From the NCBI RefSeq assembly GCF_013426735.1, contig NZ_AP023272.1, positions 912,501 through 976,500 on the forward strand: a stretch of DNA of 64,000 nt. Direction: 5' to 3'. The translations under genes were made by a program, and so were the position numbers. The notes under the pieces were generated by a model. It ran no database searches. It saw nothing but the letters and a program-made list of their open reading frames with translations, and was not told where the DNA came from. Source of the stretch: Agrobacterium vitis. Its GTDB lineage: Bacteria > Pseudomonadota > Alphaproteobacteria > Rhizobiales > Rhizobiaceae. This document shows, one piece after another, positions 29,098-39,300 of this stretch (position 1 is its first letter; each line of letters starts with the position of its first letter).

Positions 29098-30261
29098 ATG
29101 ACTCTTCGCCCGAAACGGGTTTTCTTTTATGTGCAGCATTTGCTGGGTATCGGTCATCTGGCCCGGGCCAGCCGATTGGCCGGGGCCATGGCAAAATCTG
29201 GCATGTCCGTGACGTTGGTGACAGGCGGAACGGCGGTCAAGGGATTTCCGGGACCGGGTATCGAGCATGTGCAATTGCCCGCCGTTGTCTCCGCCACGGG
29301 CTTTTCCGGTCTGGTCGATAGCGAAGGCAAGCCGGTTGATGCGAGTTTCGAGACAAGCCGGTCGGCCCTGCTGTTGGCGGCCTTCGAGGCGGTGCGGCCT
29401 GATGTGGTCATCATCGAGGCTTTTCCGTTTGGTCGCAGGCAGGTGCGCTTCGAGCTTTTGCCGCTGCTGGACGCGATCAAGGCCACGCATCCCAAGCCGT
29501 TGCTGCTGAGTTCGGTGCGCGACATCTTGCAGGAAAACCGCAAGCCCGGTCGCGACAAGGAAACCGTGAAATTGGTGCAGGACCATTTCGACGGCGTTCT
29601 GGTGCATGGCGATCCGCAATTCGTCGAGCTGGAAGAGACGTTTCCGCTGGCAAAGACCATTCATGACAAGCTGCATTATACCGGCCTGGTTGCCGCGCCC
29701 GAGCCGGAACCGGCAGAAGAGGTCTTCGACATCGTCATCTCGGCGGGGGGAGGGGCGGTTGGTGCCGCCTTGATCGAAGCGGCGCTGGATGCCCGCGATA
29801 GTCTCGGCGGTGATCTCGGTGAACAGCTGCGCTGGTGCCTGATTACCGGACCCAATCTGCCTGAGTCCGACTATGAGCGCTTCACCCAGCGCGCACCCGG
29901 CACCGTTGCGCTCTATCGCTTTCGCCCGGATTTCCCGGCCTTGTTGCCCAAGGCGAAACTGTCGATTTCACAGGCGGGATATAACACCGTCTGCGATCTG
30001 TTACGGGCCAGATGCCCGGCGCTGCTGGTGCCGTTTGCGGCAGGCGGCGAAACCGAGCAGACGGTGCGGGCGGAAAAACTGGAGGCGCTGGGCCTGGCCG
30101 TTGTCATCGGCGAGGACGGATTGAATGGCGAGGCCATGGCGAAGGCGATCACCAAGGCGCTGAAATTGAAGTTTCCTAAAAAACTGTCTGTTTCGCTGAA
30201 CGGTGCCGCGGAAACGGCGCGGCTGGTCAAGGAGTTGGTGGAGCAACGGCAGGCGGGGTGA
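29098..30261 (+). CDS. MurG-like glycosyltransferase (GT28-type C-domain), copy B
   Basis: The 387-residue GT-B protein begins RVFFYVQHLLGIGHLARASR, with the same GxGHLxR loop as the gene at 26538. The C-domain has VISAGGGAVGAALIEAAL and SQAGYNTVCDLL, then PALLVPFAAGGETEQTVRAEKL. The start ATG has AGGAG about ten bases upstream. It is probably a paralogue of the 26538 gene with different donor or acceptor use. It ends the plus-strand glycosyltransferase run and converges with lpsL. Confidence 0.87.
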   Translation: MTLRPKRVFFYVQHLLGIGHLARASRLAGAMAKSGMSVTLVTGGTAVKGFPGPGIEHVQLPAVVSATGFSGLVDSEGKPVDASFETSRSALLLAAFEAVRPDVVIIEAFPFGRRQVRFELLPLLDAIKATHPKPLLLSSVRDILQENRKPGRDKETVKLVQDHFDGVLVHGDPQFVELEETFPLAKTIHDKLHYTGLVAAPEPEPAEEVFDIVISAGGGAVGAALIEAALDARDSLGGDLGEQLRWCLITGPNLPESDYERFTQRAPGTVALYRFRPDFPALLPKAKLSISQAGYNTVCDLLRARCPALLVPFAAGGETEQTVRAEKLEALGLAVVIGEDGLNGEAMAKAITKALKLKFPKKLSVSLNGAAETARLVKELVEQRQAG

Positions 30262-30272
30262 GGGGCTTTATG

Positions 30273-30297
30273 CCTCACATCTCTGATGGATGTGAGG
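30273..30297. terminator. Stem-loop between convergent glycosyltransferase and lpsL
   Basis: A 9-bp perfect stem CCTCACATC / GATGTGAGG with a 7-base loop lies between two convergent stops. A clear U-tract is missing on both sides, so it is only a likely terminator. Confidence 0.5.
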
Positions 30298-30338
30298 TAT
30301 TTGCACGCTCTTTAAGCTCAGCATGATTGCCACGCTCA

Positions 30339-31358
30339 TCACAGCCCAAGCTGGCGATAATGCTCCAGATACCAGTCCATGGTGGCCTTGACGCCAACAT
30401 CCAGTGTTGTCGTCGGTTTCTGGCCGGTGAGCGCCACCAGCAGGTCAGGGCTGGCGAAGGTGCGTGGCACGTCACCCTGCTGCATCGACAGCATTTTGCG
30501 TTTCGTCGGGCGGCCCATGATGGTCTCGATGGTCTCGATGAAATCCATCAGCGCGATCGGCTGGCCACCGCCGATATTGATGACGCGGAATGGCGCGTTA
30601 TGGGAGAGCGTATCCAGGTTTTCCGGGATGCGGACCCGGTTTTCCTCGCTGGGAGCAATGGCAGAGAGGGCGATCACACTGTCGATCAGGTCGTCGATAT
30701 AGGTGAAATCGCGGCTCATCTTGCCTTCGCCATAGATCTCGATGGCTTCATCGGCCAGCATCGCCTTCATAAACTTGAACAGTGCCATATCCGGGCGACC
30801 CCATGGGCCATAGACGGTGAAGAACCGGAAGGCTGTGGTCGGCACTTTGTAGAGATGGGCATAGCTGTGCGCCATCAGCTCCATGCCTTTTTTGCTGGCG
30901 GCATAGAAGGTCATAGGCTCGTCGGCCCGGTCGGTTTCGCGGAAGGGTACTTGCGGATTGGCGCCATAAATCGATGAGGTCGAGGCCAGCATCAAATGGC
31001 CGATCTGCAATTGCCTGGCGATTTCGACAATGTTCCAGGAGCCGATCAGGTTGGAATCCAGATAGGCTTTCGGGTTTTCGAGACTGTAGCGCACCCCTGC
31101 CTGGGCGGCGAGGTGGATGATGACGTCGGGCTTGGCCTGATCCACGGCCCGCTCAAGCGCGTCGCGGTCCTCCAGCATGCCAATGACGCTGGTAAAATTT
31201 GGAAACTGAGCAAGAGCAGCGTTGCGGGCTTCTTTCAGTTTCAGATTGTAATAGGCGGTCATGCCGTCATAGCCGGTGACGGTATGGCCATCCTGAAGCA
31301 AACGACGGGCCAGATGAAAGCCAATAAAGCCAGCGGTGCCGGTGATGAAATAGCGCAC
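30339..31358 (-). CDS. lpsL: UDP-glucuronate 4-epimerase, LpsL-type
   Basis: The 339-residue extended short-chain dehydrogenase would convert UDP-glucuronate to UDP-galacturonate for surface polysaccharide. The NAD-binding motif is GTAGFIG (7-13). The catalytic pair is Y152 and K156 (YAASK), with Ser/Thr in ASTSSIYG. The sequence as a whole resembles rhizobial LpsL and CapI. The start is taken as GTG 31358, at the usual [13 protein letters not shown] opening; another in-frame GTG is 12 bases upstream. It fits with the nucleotide-sugar dehydrogenase in the same glycan region. Confidence 0.9.
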   Translation of the reverse strand: MRYFITGTAGFIGFHLARRLLQDGHTVTGYDGMTAYYNLKLKEARNAALAQFPNFTSVIGMLEDRDALERAVDQAKPDVIIHLAAQAGVRYSLENPKAYLDSNLIGSWNIVEIARQLQIGHLMLASTSSIYGANPQVPFRETDRADEPMTFYAASKKGMELMAHSYAHLYKVPTTAFRFFTVYGPWGRPDMALFKFMKAMLADEAIEIYGEGKMSRDFTYIDDLIDSVIALSAIAPSEENRVRIPENLDTLSHNAPFRVINIGGGQPIALMDFIETIETIMGRPTKRKMLSMQQGDVPRTFASPDLLVALTGQKPTTTLDVGVKATMDWYLEHYRQLGL

Positions 31359-31458
31359 GAGAGAACTCACTTTCCAGATGGACGAAGCCGTTGTGTTTAA
31401 GGAACGACTGTCCCGGCAAGTCAAGCGGGTTCTGGTAAAAGCCTTGATTTGATTTTGC

Positions 31459-33990
31459 TTAGGCGGCTCTGGTCTGCGTGCGGTCTCTTGGATCGGCACC
31501 AAGCTTGAACTGATCGACCAGACCCATCAGCGTATCGGCTTCGTCGGCCAATTGGCGGGTGGCGGCATTGGTTTCCTCGACCATGGCGGCATTGCGCTGG
31601 GTCATCTGGTCCATGCCGTTGACGGCGGAATTGACCTCGCCCAAGGCCGTGGACTGGTCGCGGCTGGCCAGCGCAATCGCTTCGACGCGCTGTGAAACGC
31701 TGACGATTTTCGTTGAGATTTCCGAAAGAACTTCGCCCGTGCGCTGTACCAGCTTTGCACCGGCGGCGACTTCCGTGCTCGACGTGTTGATCAGCCCCTT
31801 GATATCTTTGGCGGCATTGGCCGAGCGTTGCGCCAATTCGCGCACTTCCTGGGCAACCACCGCAAAGCCCTTGCCCGCTTCGCCAGCACGGGCGGCTTCG
31901 ACGCCGGCGTTCAGGGCAAGCAGGTTGGTCTGGAAGGCGATCTCGTCGATGACGTCAATGATCTGGACAATCTGGCCGGAGGCATTTTCGATCCGGCCCA
32001 TGGCTTCAATGGCGCTTGCGACAACCTTGGAGGAGGTATCGGCAGCGGTTTTTGTCTCGGCAACGATGGTGTTAGCGGCCTGGGCCTGTTCGGTCGAAGA
32101 TTTCACCGTGACGGTGATTTCATCGACGGCGGCGGCGGTCTGTTCCAACGATGCGGCCTGCTGTTCGGTGCGTTTGGCCAAGTCATCAGCGGCAGCGGTC
32201 ATTTCGCCCGCATTGCGCTGGATCATATAGGTATTGGCGCGGATCTGGCGCATTGTGTCCTGAAGGTTTTGCAGCGACGTGTTGAAATCGACGCGCAATT
32301 GTTCGAGACGGCCGGTGAAAGGCGTATCGATGGTGACGGAGATATCGCCGCTGGCCAGCCGCCCCAATCCCCCCGCAAGGGCATTGACGGCAAATTCGAT
32401 CTGCCGGTCAACGGCCTGTTTTTCAGCATCGTTACGGCGTCGTTCTTCCTCGGCCTCATTGCGCTCAGCCTCGCTACGCTGCTCGATATCGATCTTCGAC
32501 AGCGCATTCTGTTTGAACACGCCGAGCGCGCGGGCCATTTCGCCGATTTCATCGACGCGGGCTTCCCCGCTGATGCCAGTGTCCAGCTTGCCATCGGCCA
32601 GACGGCGCATGGCCGCGGTGATCTGACCGATCGGCCCCTTGAAGGTAAGAACAAGGCCGATACCGGCAAACAGTGAAATCAGCAGGCCGAGGGTCATGGC
32701 GCCGATGGAAATCGAATTGGCGTCACGGCGTTCTTCCCCAGCGCTGACTTTTTGCATTTCAGCAAAAGACGTCAGCTGCTGCCAGATTCGGTCGAGATCG
32801 GTGCTGGCGGTCTGGAAATTGGTCTGACGATCCTGGCTGATCTTGACCAATTCGGTGCTGGCCTTTTCCATCAGGGCGATGGCGGGTGACAGCTTGGCTT
32901 CAAGCGGCGCATAGAGACCAAAGGAGCCGGATGTGCCTTTGAGTGCCGCGAGCGCTGTTTTTAACCCGGCGAATTCCCTGCGCAGGCTTGTGAGATTCTG
33001 CTCGGTCGGTGCCAGCATGAAGCTGGCGGTGGTGATCTGGAACCTGTAGGCGGCATCGATCAGGCCGCGCCCATCGGTCAAAAGCAGCTGCGCCTTTTCC
33101 AGCGGCACGTCCATTTCGCCGAAGCGGGCTGTGGCATCCTTCATTTTCTGTTGTGCGGCAAGGCCGAGATAGGCGGAAAGCTGGGTAAAATTCCGCAGCT
33201 TGGTCGCCATGGCCTCGGCCACTTCAGGAGATTTGTCGCCTGCTGTGACCATGTCGCCGAGATCCTTGATGATGGTCTCGATGGTACGGGCGGCGGATTT
33301 GTTCTTTTCCGGCAGGGCAGCGGCCAGAGGTGGCTGGCGGGTCTTCATCTCAGTGAGATTGGCAGCGACGTAATCGAATTTCTCTTCCGGGGTCGTCAGG
33401 CTGCCGAATTTGCGATTGATATCCGTCAGAAAGCCGCTGGTCAGTGCAATCTTGTCGGCGTCGCGCAACATCTGCTTGGCGGCGGTCTCGTCGGCCTGGA
33501 TCGACAGGGTGACTTTCTTCAGGGCCTCGGTGAGATCATTCTGGGCAGCGACAATATCGGCTGTTCCCTGGTTCATGTCCTTGATCAGGCTGGATTCCGT
33601 TTCATGCAGCGACCAGAGCGTCCCCATGTGGTTGACGACGCCATCGACGGCGGTCGAAGCCTTTTCCAACTCGCTTCGGCCATCGGCATTGGAATCGAGT
33701 TGATCCAGCGTGCGCTTGAGCACCCGCTGCTGTTCCTTCAGTTTTTCGGTGACCGCATTGCGGCTTTGTTCCGTGGTCTTGTCGAGAAAGTCTGTCATCG
33801 CGATAGAGACATCTCGAAATCCGCTCAAGGATTGCAATACGCTGTTGGAAATCTCCATCCGGCCCTGAAGCAGGCCGGAGGCGTAGAGACCGGTGAAGCC
33901 GACCGCGCCGATGGTGACGACGAAGGGCAGGATGAAAATCAACACCTTGGTCTGAATGCGGAAACGCGACAGCAAGCGATCTATGAACAT
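31459..33990 (-). CDS. Membrane methyl-accepting chemotaxis protein
   Basis: The product is 843 residues from ATG 33990 (GGAGAAG nine bases upstream); ATG 34014 in the same frame is an alternative. A first membrane helix (about 16-38, [21 protein letters not shown]) and a second one near 420-445 frame a long periplasmic, mostly helical ligand domain of about 380 residues. A HAMP domain follows ([19 protein letters not shown]), then a long signalling domain with the tip [23 protein letters not shown]. No CheR pentapeptide is seen at the C-terminus. The periplasmic domain looks like a helical-bundle or nitrate/nitrite-type sensor region; I cannot name the ligand. Confidence 0.92.
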   Translation of the reverse strand: MFIDRLLSRFRIQTKVLIFILPFVVTIGAVGFTGLYASGLLQGRMEISNSVLQSLSGFRDVSIAMTDFLDKTTEQSRNAVTEKLKEQQRVLKRTLDQLDSNADGRSELEKASTAVDGVVNHMGTLWSLHETESSLIKDMNQGTADIVAAQNDLTEALKKVTLSIQADETAAKQMLRDADKIALTSGFLTDINRKFGSLTTPEEKFDYVAANLTEMKTRQPPLAAALPEKNKSAARTIETIIKDLGDMVTAGDKSPEVAEAMATKLRNFTQLSAYLGLAAQQKMKDATARFGEMDVPLEKAQLLLTDGRGLIDAAYRFQITTASFMLAPTEQNLTSLRREFAGLKTALAALKGTSGSFGLYAPLEAKLSPAIALMEKASTELVKISQDRQTNFQTASTDLDRIWQQLTSFAEMQKVSAGEERRDANSISIGAMTLGLLISLFAGIGLVLTFKGPIGQITAAMRRLADGKLDTGISGEARVDEIGEMARALGVFKQNALSKIDIEQRSEAERNEAEEERRRNDAEKQAVDRQIEFAVNALAGGLGRLASGDISVTIDTPFTGRLEQLRVDFNTSLQNLQDTMRQIRANTYMIQRNAGEMTAAADDLAKRTEQQAASLEQTAAAVDEITVTVKSSTEQAQAANTIVAETKTAADTSSKVVASAIEAMGRIENASGQIVQIIDVIDEIAFQTNLLALNAGVEAARAGEAGKGFAVVAQEVRELAQRSANAAKDIKGLINTSSTEVAAGAKLVQRTGEVLSEISTKIVSVSQRVEAIALASRDQSTALGEVNSAVNGMDQMTQRNAAMVEETNAATRQLADEADTLMGLVDQFKLGADPRDRTQTRAA

Positions 33991-34300
33991 GGGGTCCAGC
34001 TTCTCCAAAGCCATGTCACCTGGCCGGATACGCCTATCTGGCGCAGACGGCTGAGCGATTGAGGCAGCAAATGCAAAGCGATTTCCGGATAAGGACGGCA
34101 TGTCTTGAGCGGCAAGTCTCTGCCATCGCTGTCCAGAAGCGTGTCAGACCTCTCACAGTCATTGTGCAGGCGCTGGCGGTCAACCGACATCATCGTCAAT
34201 CAACGACATTAGGAGGTGTTTGTTAAGATCGACTTAAATTTGCCATTTCCCCCTTTTTATCAAGGGTATATTATGATCTTCTATATAAGGTATATCAATG
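33991..34300. other. Intergenic region upstream of the chemoreceptor, AT-rich
   Basis: These 310 bases lie between the pbpC stop and the chemoreceptor start, both on the minus strand. The part at 34200-34300 is unusually AT-rich for this window (TATATTATG, TATATAAGG, TATATCAATG) and may hold the chemoreceptor promoter or the pbpC transcript end. No gene or clean hairpin is seen. Confidence 0.4.
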
Positions 34301-36388
34301 TTATTGAAGGAAAATACCGACGCTGGCACTCCGTCCGCTCGCATCGATCACCGTGAGTGTTGAGTAACCATTGCCATCGGGTGTCCAGCGAGTGGTGCGA
34401 GTACGAGCGAGATCCGGCAAGGCCTGTCCATTGGCCAGCCAGCGGAAGGGTGCACGGCCCGCCTGAAGTTTCAGCACCAGTGGAAGTTGCGCGCCATCGG
34501 CGGTCCGGCCAAGTTCCACATGGGCGCCTTCCGGCGGATAGACGATCATCGGCGGTTTTTCGCGGGCATTGAGGGCAATCAAGCCGCTGGCGTCGCGTGA
34601 AAAGCGCCTGAGGCCGGGTGTCAGATCGCTCTTGGCGATCCGCAAGGCGCCCTCTGGCGGCGGGGGCAGGGGGGCTTGCGGCAGTTTGGACCGGGCAAAA
34701 GCCTCAAACAACACAGTTGCTGCGGTGCCGTAGCCGGTCAGGCCAGGAATGGCACTGTTATCCGCCCTGCCGATCCAAACCCCAATCACCGTGCGGCCAT
34801 CATAACCGATCGACCAGCCATCGCGGTAGCCATAGCTGGTGCCGGTCTTATAGGCGATCCGACCGGTCAGCGCGCCAAGCGGCGGGGCGACACCAGACAG
34901 GATATCGGTGATGTTCCAGGCCGCTGCCGGTTCCAGCAGGCGTCCGGGCTGAACATGAGCGCCACCGGGGATAGCGCAGTCGCGCAGCCGGATGGCGCTG
35001 CCTTGCCGGGCAAGGGCGGCATAAAGCCCGACGAGATCCTTCAGCGTTGTACCGGCACCGCCCAGCGCGATGGCCAGCCCAGGGGTTTCCGCCTTGGGAA
35101 GATCGATCCTGATATCGGCTCGTTTCAGCCGGGCGAGCAATTGCGAGGGGCCGACCGCTTCCAGCAAGCGGACCGCAGGCACGTTCAGCGACAGTTGAAG
35201 AGCATCGCGGATGGTGACGTCGCCCTGATAATGCATGTCGAAATTTTTCGGCCGATAGCCGGCGAAATCGGCGGGACGATCCTCGATCACCGTATCCTGG
35301 GCAATCAAGCCCTGTTCGAAAGCCAGGCCGTAGATCAACGGTTTCAGCGTCGAGCCTGGTGACCGCTTGATGCGCGTCATGTCGATCCAGCCGGAGCGGC
35401 TGGCATCGAGATAGGACGCGGAACCGACCCGGGCGAGGATTTCGCCGGTGCGGATGTCGGCGGCGAGAATTGCCACTGAGACCTTTGGAGGCAGTCTTTG
35501 GGCGGCTTGTCTCGCCACGGTTTCCAGGGCGGCCTGCACATCTTTTTTGAGTGTGGTCGGATAGATCAGGCTTTCTGGCCGCTTGCGCCGCTCGGCATCG
35601 CCGACATGGGCGGCGAGCATCGGCAATTCCAGCCTTGTCTTCGGGATCGGCACGGCGCTCGCCAATTGCCGGTCCTGCGCAGACACAATGCCGGCTTTTT
35701 CCATGCGGGCCAGCACCCGGTCGCGGGCGGCAAGGGCATTCTCGGCAAAGCGGTCGGGCCGTCGCCGTTCCGGCAATTGCGGCAGGGCGACAAGCAGGGC
35801 TGCTTGCGCAGGCGTCAGATGTTTCGGCTCCTTGCCGAAATAGGCAAGCGAGGCGGCCCGCACCCCTTCGAGATTGCCGCCATAGGGGGCATGGGTCAGG
35901 TAGAGATCGAGAATGGTGGCCTTGTCCAACCGGTGCTCGATCTGGATGGCCCGCAGCGCTTGCTGGGTTTTGGCCAGAAAGGAACGTGATTTTCGAGGTT
36001 CGATCAGCCTTGCCACCTGCATGGACAGCGTTGAGGCACCTGACACGATTCGGCCATGGCGGATGAGCTGAAGGGCCGCCCGGCCAAGCGCCAGCCCATC
36101 GACGCCGGAATGCTGATAGAAACGCCGGTCCTCATAGGCGACCAACATGCGCACAAGCAGCGGATCGACATCGGCGGCCACGGTTTTTAGCCGCCAGCGT
36201 CCCTCCTGCGTGGTGAAGGCCCGCAGCAATTGCCCATCGGCATCCAGAAGTTCTGCCGAATTTGGGCTGATCGCATCAAGTGGCGGAGGAAAGGCCGCAT
36301 CCAGCCGGTTCAGCCCATGCCAAACCGCCCCGCCGACAAGCAGGCAGGCAAGTAGCACCAAACCGAATGTCGCGCCGCGCCGCATCAC
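34301..36388 (-). CDS. pbpC: Penicillin-binding protein 1C
   Basis: The 695-residue bifunctional peptidoglycan synthase homologue is anchored by one N-terminal helix (8-26). The glycosyltransferase domain has the catalytic Glu in YEDRRFYQHSGVD (E86) and STLSMQVARLIEPR. The transpeptidase domain has S346-T-L-K349, SLN at 400-402 and KTG at 514-516. A C-terminal BiPBP_C domain follows (about 600-690). The start codon overlaps the stop of the alpha-2-macroglobulin gene (ATGA), so the pair is one operon; this pairing is widely conserved in bacteria. Confidence 0.95.
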   Translation of the reverse strand: MMRRGATFGLVLLACLLVGGAVWHGLNRLDAAFPPPLDAISPNSAELLDADGQLLRAFTTQEGRWRLKTVAADVDPLLVRMLVAYEDRRFYQHSGVDGLALGRAALQLIRHGRIVSGASTLSMQVARLIEPRKSRSFLAKTQQALRAIQIEHRLDKATILDLYLTHAPYGGNLEGVRAASLAYFGKEPKHLTPAQAALLVALPQLPERRRPDRFAENALAARDRVLARMEKAGIVSAQDRQLASAVPIPKTRLELPMLAAHVGDAERRKRPESLIYPTTLKKDVQAALETVARQAAQRLPPKVSVAILAADIRTGEILARVGSASYLDASRSGWIDMTRIKRSPGSTLKPLIYGLAFEQGLIAQDTVIEDRPADFAGYRPKNFDMHYQGDVTIRDALQLSLNVPAVRLLEAVGPSQLLARLKRADIRIDLPKAETPGLAIALGGAGTTLKDLVGLYAALARQGSAIRLRDCAIPGGAHVQPGRLLEPAAAWNITDILSGVAPPLGALTGRIAYKTGTSYGYRDGWSIGYDGRTVIGVWIGRADNSAIPGLTGYGTAATVLFEAFARSKLPQAPLPPPPEGALRIAKSDLTPGLRRFSRDASGLIALNAREKPPMIVYPPEGAHVELGRTADGAQLPLVLKLQAGRAPFRWLANGQALPDLARTRTTRWTPDGNGYSTLTVIDASGRSASVGIFLQ

Positions 36389-39300
36389 TGTTCTGCCTTG
36401 ACCTCCATGCGTCCCATCGCGGTGCGGGCGTAGCGCTGTGGGCGATACATGTCCTCGACGCTGGCGGCGGGAAGGTCGAATACGCCCGGTGTCACGGCAC
36501 GCACCACATAGGCCAGAACCATGTCACCACTGTCCTGGCTGGCACTGTCGAGGGCAGCGACAAACCGGTCGTCGCGGAATTCCAGATGGGCGGCTTTGGT
36601 CTCGCCCAGCCAGTCGAAATTGGCGAGATCAGCACTGCCGACCAGGGCCGGATTGTCGATTTCCAGGCCAGCGGGAAGGAGGTCCGTCACCAGCAATTGG
36701 CTTGGCAGGCTCTGTGCTCCGGCGCCGTTTGCAGCTTGGGCAACTTTCAACACCACGACATAGCGCTGATTCTGCACGGCCTCACTGATGTTCACCGGCT
36801 CGCCGGAAAGCGTGTAATAGCTTCGTTCAATGGTGAAGCCTTCGCTGGCCGCAGGCAGCGGGTATTTCGGCACGGCCACGGTGGTAACTGTTGCCGTCAG
36901 CGGATCGGCCCCGGTATTGTCCAGCGTCACTGGCTGATGCATCAGGTCCTCGCCCTCGATTCTCGCCCTATAGCCGCCGGTTTTCAGGCTTCCATTGACG
37001 GTGACGGAAAGGCCATCGTCGCTTTTGTCCAGCGCCCGGGCGGCCAGCAGCATCCAGCTTTCCTCCTGAGTGCTTGTATAGGACTTGCGCTTCCAGTCTT
37101 CGATCACCGACCTGCTCAGCGCCGGGATGATCGGTGGCACGGGCCGGGCCTCGGCGGCCAGCGCCAGAATGGCCGCGCCGTCGCGCAATTGCGAGCCGTA
37201 GTCCGAACGGGCCAGACTGACTGGCGTGATCGAGCCTTGCTGCGATTGAGCGCTTGCGGTGCGGAAGATCGCCTCAGCCTTGACCGGGTCGCCATAGAGC
37301 GACAGGGCGGCAGCCAGATGCGCCTTGGACAGCGGCGTCGGGAACCGGTCCAGCATCGTATCGGCATAATAGCGCAGGTCGCTGATCGCGGCGCGGCGAT
37401 TGCGGGCCAGCACATAGAGCGCATAGGCAATTTCATTGCCCTGCGCTTCGACATCGGTGTCATAGGACAGCTTGTTGGCCAGATTATCGAGCGCTTGCAC
37501 CAGGGCAGCATCGGGGACATCGAAGCCCTTTTCACGGGCGCGGGTCAGGAAATCACTGACATAGGCGTCCAGCCACAGGTCTTCCGAACCGGGTGCCCAA
37601 AGGCCGAAACTGCCTTGCGCCGCCTGATAGGACAGCACCCGGTAGATGGCGTCCTGAATGCGCCGGTTGATATCGGCATCAGCGGGCAGACCGGCGACAT
37701 TGGCGAGATCGTTGAGGTAGAGCAGCGGCAGCGCCCGGCTGGTGGTCTGCTCGGCGCAGCCATAGGGGTAGCGGTCAAGGCTTGTCAGCAGGGCGGCAAT
37801 GTCGAAATTAGCACTGCGCGACACCGAGATGCTCAGCGACGCGCCTTGCAGCACGCTATCGGCCAGAAGATCGCTGTCCACGCTCAGGCTTTTGCCAGCC
37901 GCCAGCGGCAATTCGCGCCGCGTCGTCACCGGCAACGCGGCTGGGCGCACCGGTAGATCCAGCGAGCGGGTGAGCGACAGCCCAGTGTTCTTTGTCTCCC
38001 CGGTATTTGCGCCTGTGGCAGGGGTTCCTGCACCATTATTCTCACCAGTAAAAGTCGTTCCGACAGAGGTAAGCGCCACGGAAATCGTGCCATCGCCGGG
38101 GGCAAGCCCCTTCAACCCGATCGATAGGCTGGTCCGCGCACCGGCCTTCAGCGTCACTGGGATCTGCGCTTTGGCAGGGTCGATTTCCACCGACGGATTG
38201 CCCTTCAGCGATAGCAGATAATCTCCATCCGGCGCATCGGTGGCGGCCAGATCGAGCTGGAGCCGGGCCTGGTCGCCGGGGGCGAGGAAGCGGGGCAGGG
38301 AAGCGGTGATGACCACGGGGTCGCGGACAATCACATCGGTTTGCGCATGGCCGATACCGGTGCGGTTCCAGGCGACGGCCATCAGGCGCACGGTGCCGTT
38401 GAATTGCGGAATGTCAAACTCCACCTGCGCCTTGCCGGTATGGTCGAGATGAACAGGGCCGGAAAACAGCGCCACCAGTTTTTCCTTGGGCGGGCTGGCC
38501 TGCAAGGCCATCATGCCGCCATCGCCGCCGGTGCGCAGCTTGCCCATGGCGCCGAGCGATCCGTCGATCAACTGACCGTAGAGATCGCGCATTTCGATGC
38601 CCAAACGCCGCTGGCCAAAATACCAGCCATCCGGGTCCGGCGCCTCATAGCGGGTGAGGTTGAGAATGCCGACATCCACCGCCGCCGCCGTCACATAGGC
38701 ATCATTGCCGCCACCAGTGACGCTGATTGGTACGGTCAGCTTGCGGCGCGGCTCGATCTGCTGCGGCGGCGTCAGCTTGATGGCCAGCTTGCGGTTGGCC
38801 GGATCGACACTGAGCCAGGTGACGCCGATGGCGCGCATCGGCATACGGGTCTCCTGGCTTTCGCCCGGACGATAAAGGGTTGCGGTGATATAGGTGCCGG
38901 CACCCAAATTGTCGGTGACGGGAATATCGATCTCACCACCGGTGGCGGCAAGGCTGGCGGTCTGCGTCGCGATCAGGGTCTCGGAGCCGATGGTCACCAG
39001 AACCTCACCAGCATAGCGCGACGATACTTTCAGCTTGGCGGTTTCACCGATCTTGTAGACTGGTTTGTCGAGGCCGATTTCCAATGCGTCCGGGGTTTCG
39101 GTCGAGCCCGCTTCAACAAACCAGCCCGCATTGAATTCGATGCTGGAGGCAGCGCCATTCGGTGTTGGCGCATCGACTTCCAACCGGTAACGGCCCCAGC
39201 CGACCGGCATCGGCAGATCGGTTTTCCCCGCGCCGATATCGATGGTGCCGCTGGCGGCAAGCTTGGTGGTGGTGATCGGCTCGAAGCGCCAGGCGCTGCC

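Noticed and set aside
36280-37956. A 558-codon open frame on the plus strand inside the alpha-2-macroglobulin gene
   Set aside because: It mirrors codons of a well-supported gene, shows no recognisable domain and has skewed composition typical of antisense frames in high-GC DNA.
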